64,000 bases of DNA, taken from contig CM066043.1 in NCBI GenBank assembly GCA_033557465.1, forward strand, positions 79,142,662 to 79,206,661, written 5' to 3'. Shown one piece after another: positions 61,860 to 64,000 of the stretch (positions within the stretch are counted from its first letter, which is position 1; every line of letters starts with the position of its first letter). The translations under genes and the position numbers were made by a program. The notes beneath the pieces were generated by a model. It had not been told where the DNA came from and ran no database searches. It worked only from the letters and a program-made list of their open reading frames with translations. This DNA comes from Ichthyophis bannanicus (taxonomy: Eukaryota; Chordata; Amphibia; Gymnophiona; Ichthyophiidae).

Positions 61860-64000
61860 GCTAGCTCAATGAGAAGCAGGGTCTGATGAAGGAGAGGTCT
61901 GATGGGCTCTCCTGGGAAGTAGGAGGATGACACTCACTGTAGGTGGCGGAGGTAACCCCTCCTCCACTACTTGTAGCACCCAGGTATTGGAGGTGATGGC
62001 TGACCACCTGTGGGAAAACAGGGCTAGGCACCCTCCTATGGGCTGCAGAGGACCCCCCTGGGGTGAGTAGGTCACACCCAGGCAGTCAAAAGCTCCCTCC
62101 AGGCTGGGCCGGGGCCAGTGCCTGGGCCTTCAAGGTCTTTTGCTTTTGGGGACCATGTCCCTGGCCCTTTTTGCTGCTGGCCCTGTTGAGGAGCTGAGAA
62201 GGCCTGGAAATGCAGGGTACTGCCAAAGCCCCCCCCCCCCCCTCCTTTCTTCTTCAGGAAGAAGGGTTTCTTCTGGGGTTTCACAGAAGTCTTATTTGAG
62301 AGCCTGGTTCTCATCAGGAACTCTATCTCTGCAGTCTTGTCTGCCATGGGTTTCCCGAATTGACGTCTGCTGCATAGGAAAGAACCTATCAGTTTGTCCT
62401 GCACCCATTGCTCTAGATCAGATGACTGCAGCCATGCTTGGTGTCATGCCCCGATGCCTGCAGCAGCCACCCTGGCCGACGACTTGAAGCCATTGTAGGC
62501 TGCTTGGGAGAAAAACTTTGAGCACTCTTTCACTGCTGAGGTCAGGGTCTTAAACCTCTGTAGAGATTCCCCTTCATGGCCTGCTGAAAATCCACAGAGC
62601 TCCTTCAACAGTTCCTTCAGGTACATGCCAATATCCAGCTGATAGGACTGGATCTGCCAAATTAGCATCAAGTCCTGAAAGGCCCTCTGGTCGAGGGTTT
62701 GGGCCTCCTTGCCGGATCATACTGACAAATTCGTTTTTTGGCTTTTGAGCAGATGCACGTCTGCCTCCACGACCATCGAGTTGTGGGGAAGCGGGGTCTT
62801 TTTGAAACCCAATGCTTCAGCGTACATGGTATTAAGGTACCTACTGACAATTGGTACCAATGCCGGTGTTTTTCACATGAGGAGATAGTCAATGATCAGG
62901 GCAGCGGTACCATAAGGGTTTCCTTAGGTGGTGCCTCATATTGGAGTATCTTCAATTCCTTGCTGCGTGGGTCCCCCTCAGCCTCGGCTTTGATAGTGAG
63001 AGCCTTGGCCATGTCCTGCACAAAATCGAGGAAAGCAATGTCCTGGGGTGGGGAAAGGCATTGGGGAGATGAGTCTGAGGACATATCCTGTGCCAACTCT
63101 TGGCTGGGGACTCTTTGTCCTTTGTCTCTCATTCGGACTTGAAGTCTGAGTATGAGTCCAATGCTGTGCATTCACCTCTGTTGAAGTTCACTCCAGGCAG
63201 TCTATGACTGCTAGTTGGGGAGGACCGGTGCCCTGAGAGGCTGGACTGGCACAATAGCCGCTGCCACGGGCTCTCTCAAGGCAGGTGGCACTCAAGGACC
63301 AGCTAAGCATCCAGGAAGCCCTCTATGTCAAGGGTCCCGTCGTTGGGGTGGATGAGCCAGACACAAACAGTCGCTGCAGAGCCACAAGAGCAGATATCCT
63401 GCTTTCTAAGACTGCCATTCTGATCTCCATACCAGTTGGCTCCGCAGCCTTCAATACAGGCACCAATAGCTTCAGCCTGGTGTCAGTACTGTCAAGGGCG
63501 GAGTCCTCGATGAGGATGGCCTCAGAGGTCCAAGGCCAGTCGGCAGGTGCCGATGACTCTTTGTAGGGCAGCTTGGAAGACTGCTCCTGCTTCGACTCCT
63601 CAGACTCACAGTTGGGACTGTGGGGCCTGGGATGGGATGGGATTTCCCCTTCTTCCCAGACCCATCTTCTGAGGTGGTCTTTGATGGTTTCTTCTTGTGC
63701 TCCACCTCTGGGGATTTCCACTCAGAGGAACTACAACCACGGGACTCTGAAGAGGCTCTGGCTTAGTGGGGCACTGAGGTATCAGAGGGGGCCCTGGAGC
63801 ATGGTGTCACTGGAGACTCTGGCATGGAGTTGGAATTTTGAAAAAATATTTCCTGCTGCTGATGATGCTGGCTCTTTCAGGCCCTTCAAGGTCATAGTTC
63901 TGTAGAGTTTGCAGTCAGAATTGTTATGCTCCAGGCCAAAGCACCAGAGGCAGCAGTCCTGTGGGTTGGTAAGTGATGACATTTTGCCACACTGGTCACA
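61860..64000 (-). pseudogene. DIRS copy D gag-like region, partial
   Basis: Collinear with gag of copies A and C (FSAGHEGESLQRFKTLTSAV near 62560, IGMYLKELLKELCGF near 62630). A CX2CX4HX4C knuckle (CLWCFGLEHNNSDC) is at about 63911-63952. Many stops and shifts; the 5' end is beyond the window. Confidence 0.8.

Larger units (their letters stand above)
58273..64000 (-). mobile_element. DIRS retrotransposon copy D (-), runs off window
   Basis: Best preserved of the family. On + the order is terminal repeat (58273-58335), internal complementary block (58500-58600), tyrosine recombinase (58600-60000), RNase H and RT (60062-61800), gag (61860 to the window end). On - this is gag, RT, RNase H, recombinase, ends: the DIRS1 order. 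Two nested insertions (58919-59104, 61351-61632) and several stops break it. Confidence 0.9.

Overview
This window is vertebrate nuclear DNA. Two host genes are split over many exons with GT-AG introns, and nearly everything between the exons is retrotransposon. The mix is CR1, L2-type and L1/Tx1-type LINEs, tRNA-derived SINEs, an endogenous retrovirus fragment, and several DIRS-type tyrosine-recombinase retroelements. Intact or recently nested DIRS, CR1 and L2 copies together with very large introns suggest a big-genome amphibian, possibly a caecilian. That species guess is inference; nothing in the sequence proves it.

Host genes. Eight consecutive coding exons of NEIL1 (Nei-like DNA glycosylase 1) lie on the + strand from 5646 to 45346. 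All splice phases are consistent, and a 3' UTR runs to a poly(A) signal at 46350. The first coding exon (catalytic N-terminus) is not in the window, so positions 1-5645 are probably intron. The last two coding exons of MAN2C1 (cytosolic/ER alpha-mannosidase) lie on the - strand at 57180-57526. The two genes are convergent, as they are in human. Each NEIL1 intron has been inflated by insertions.

Region by region. 1-5645: a 3' CR1 fragment, a decayed L2 with a SINE nested in its tail, then unique sequence. 5766-12551: an MITE-like end, a retroviral LTR plus env remnant (-), and a CR1 that carries a nested L1-ORF1 fragment and a nested L2 with a 504-codon open frame. 13462-28710: an L1 3' end, a long antisense L2, and an L1 flanked by an 11-bp target-site duplication that itself holds a 1.75-kb insertion. 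29563-39095: a CR1 fragment, then a MITE-like element split by a DIRS-like interval. That interval is bounded by 120-bp inverted repeats that read as identical and contains a third, circular-junction-like copy. 39523-45299: a decayed L2, two SINE pieces and DIRS copy A. 46376-57179: an L2 missing one catalytic Asp codon, then DIRS copy C interrupted by a 4.8-kb near full-length CR1. 57527-64000: DIRS copy D, running off the window end, with an L2 tail inserted in its recombinase and a SINE inserted in its reverse transcriptase.

The most informative structures are the DIRS terminal and internal complementary repeats, the datable nested insertions, and features of the NEIL1 protein: a 27-residue basic repeat in its tail, and Glu at the position that is the RNA-edited Lys242 in human.
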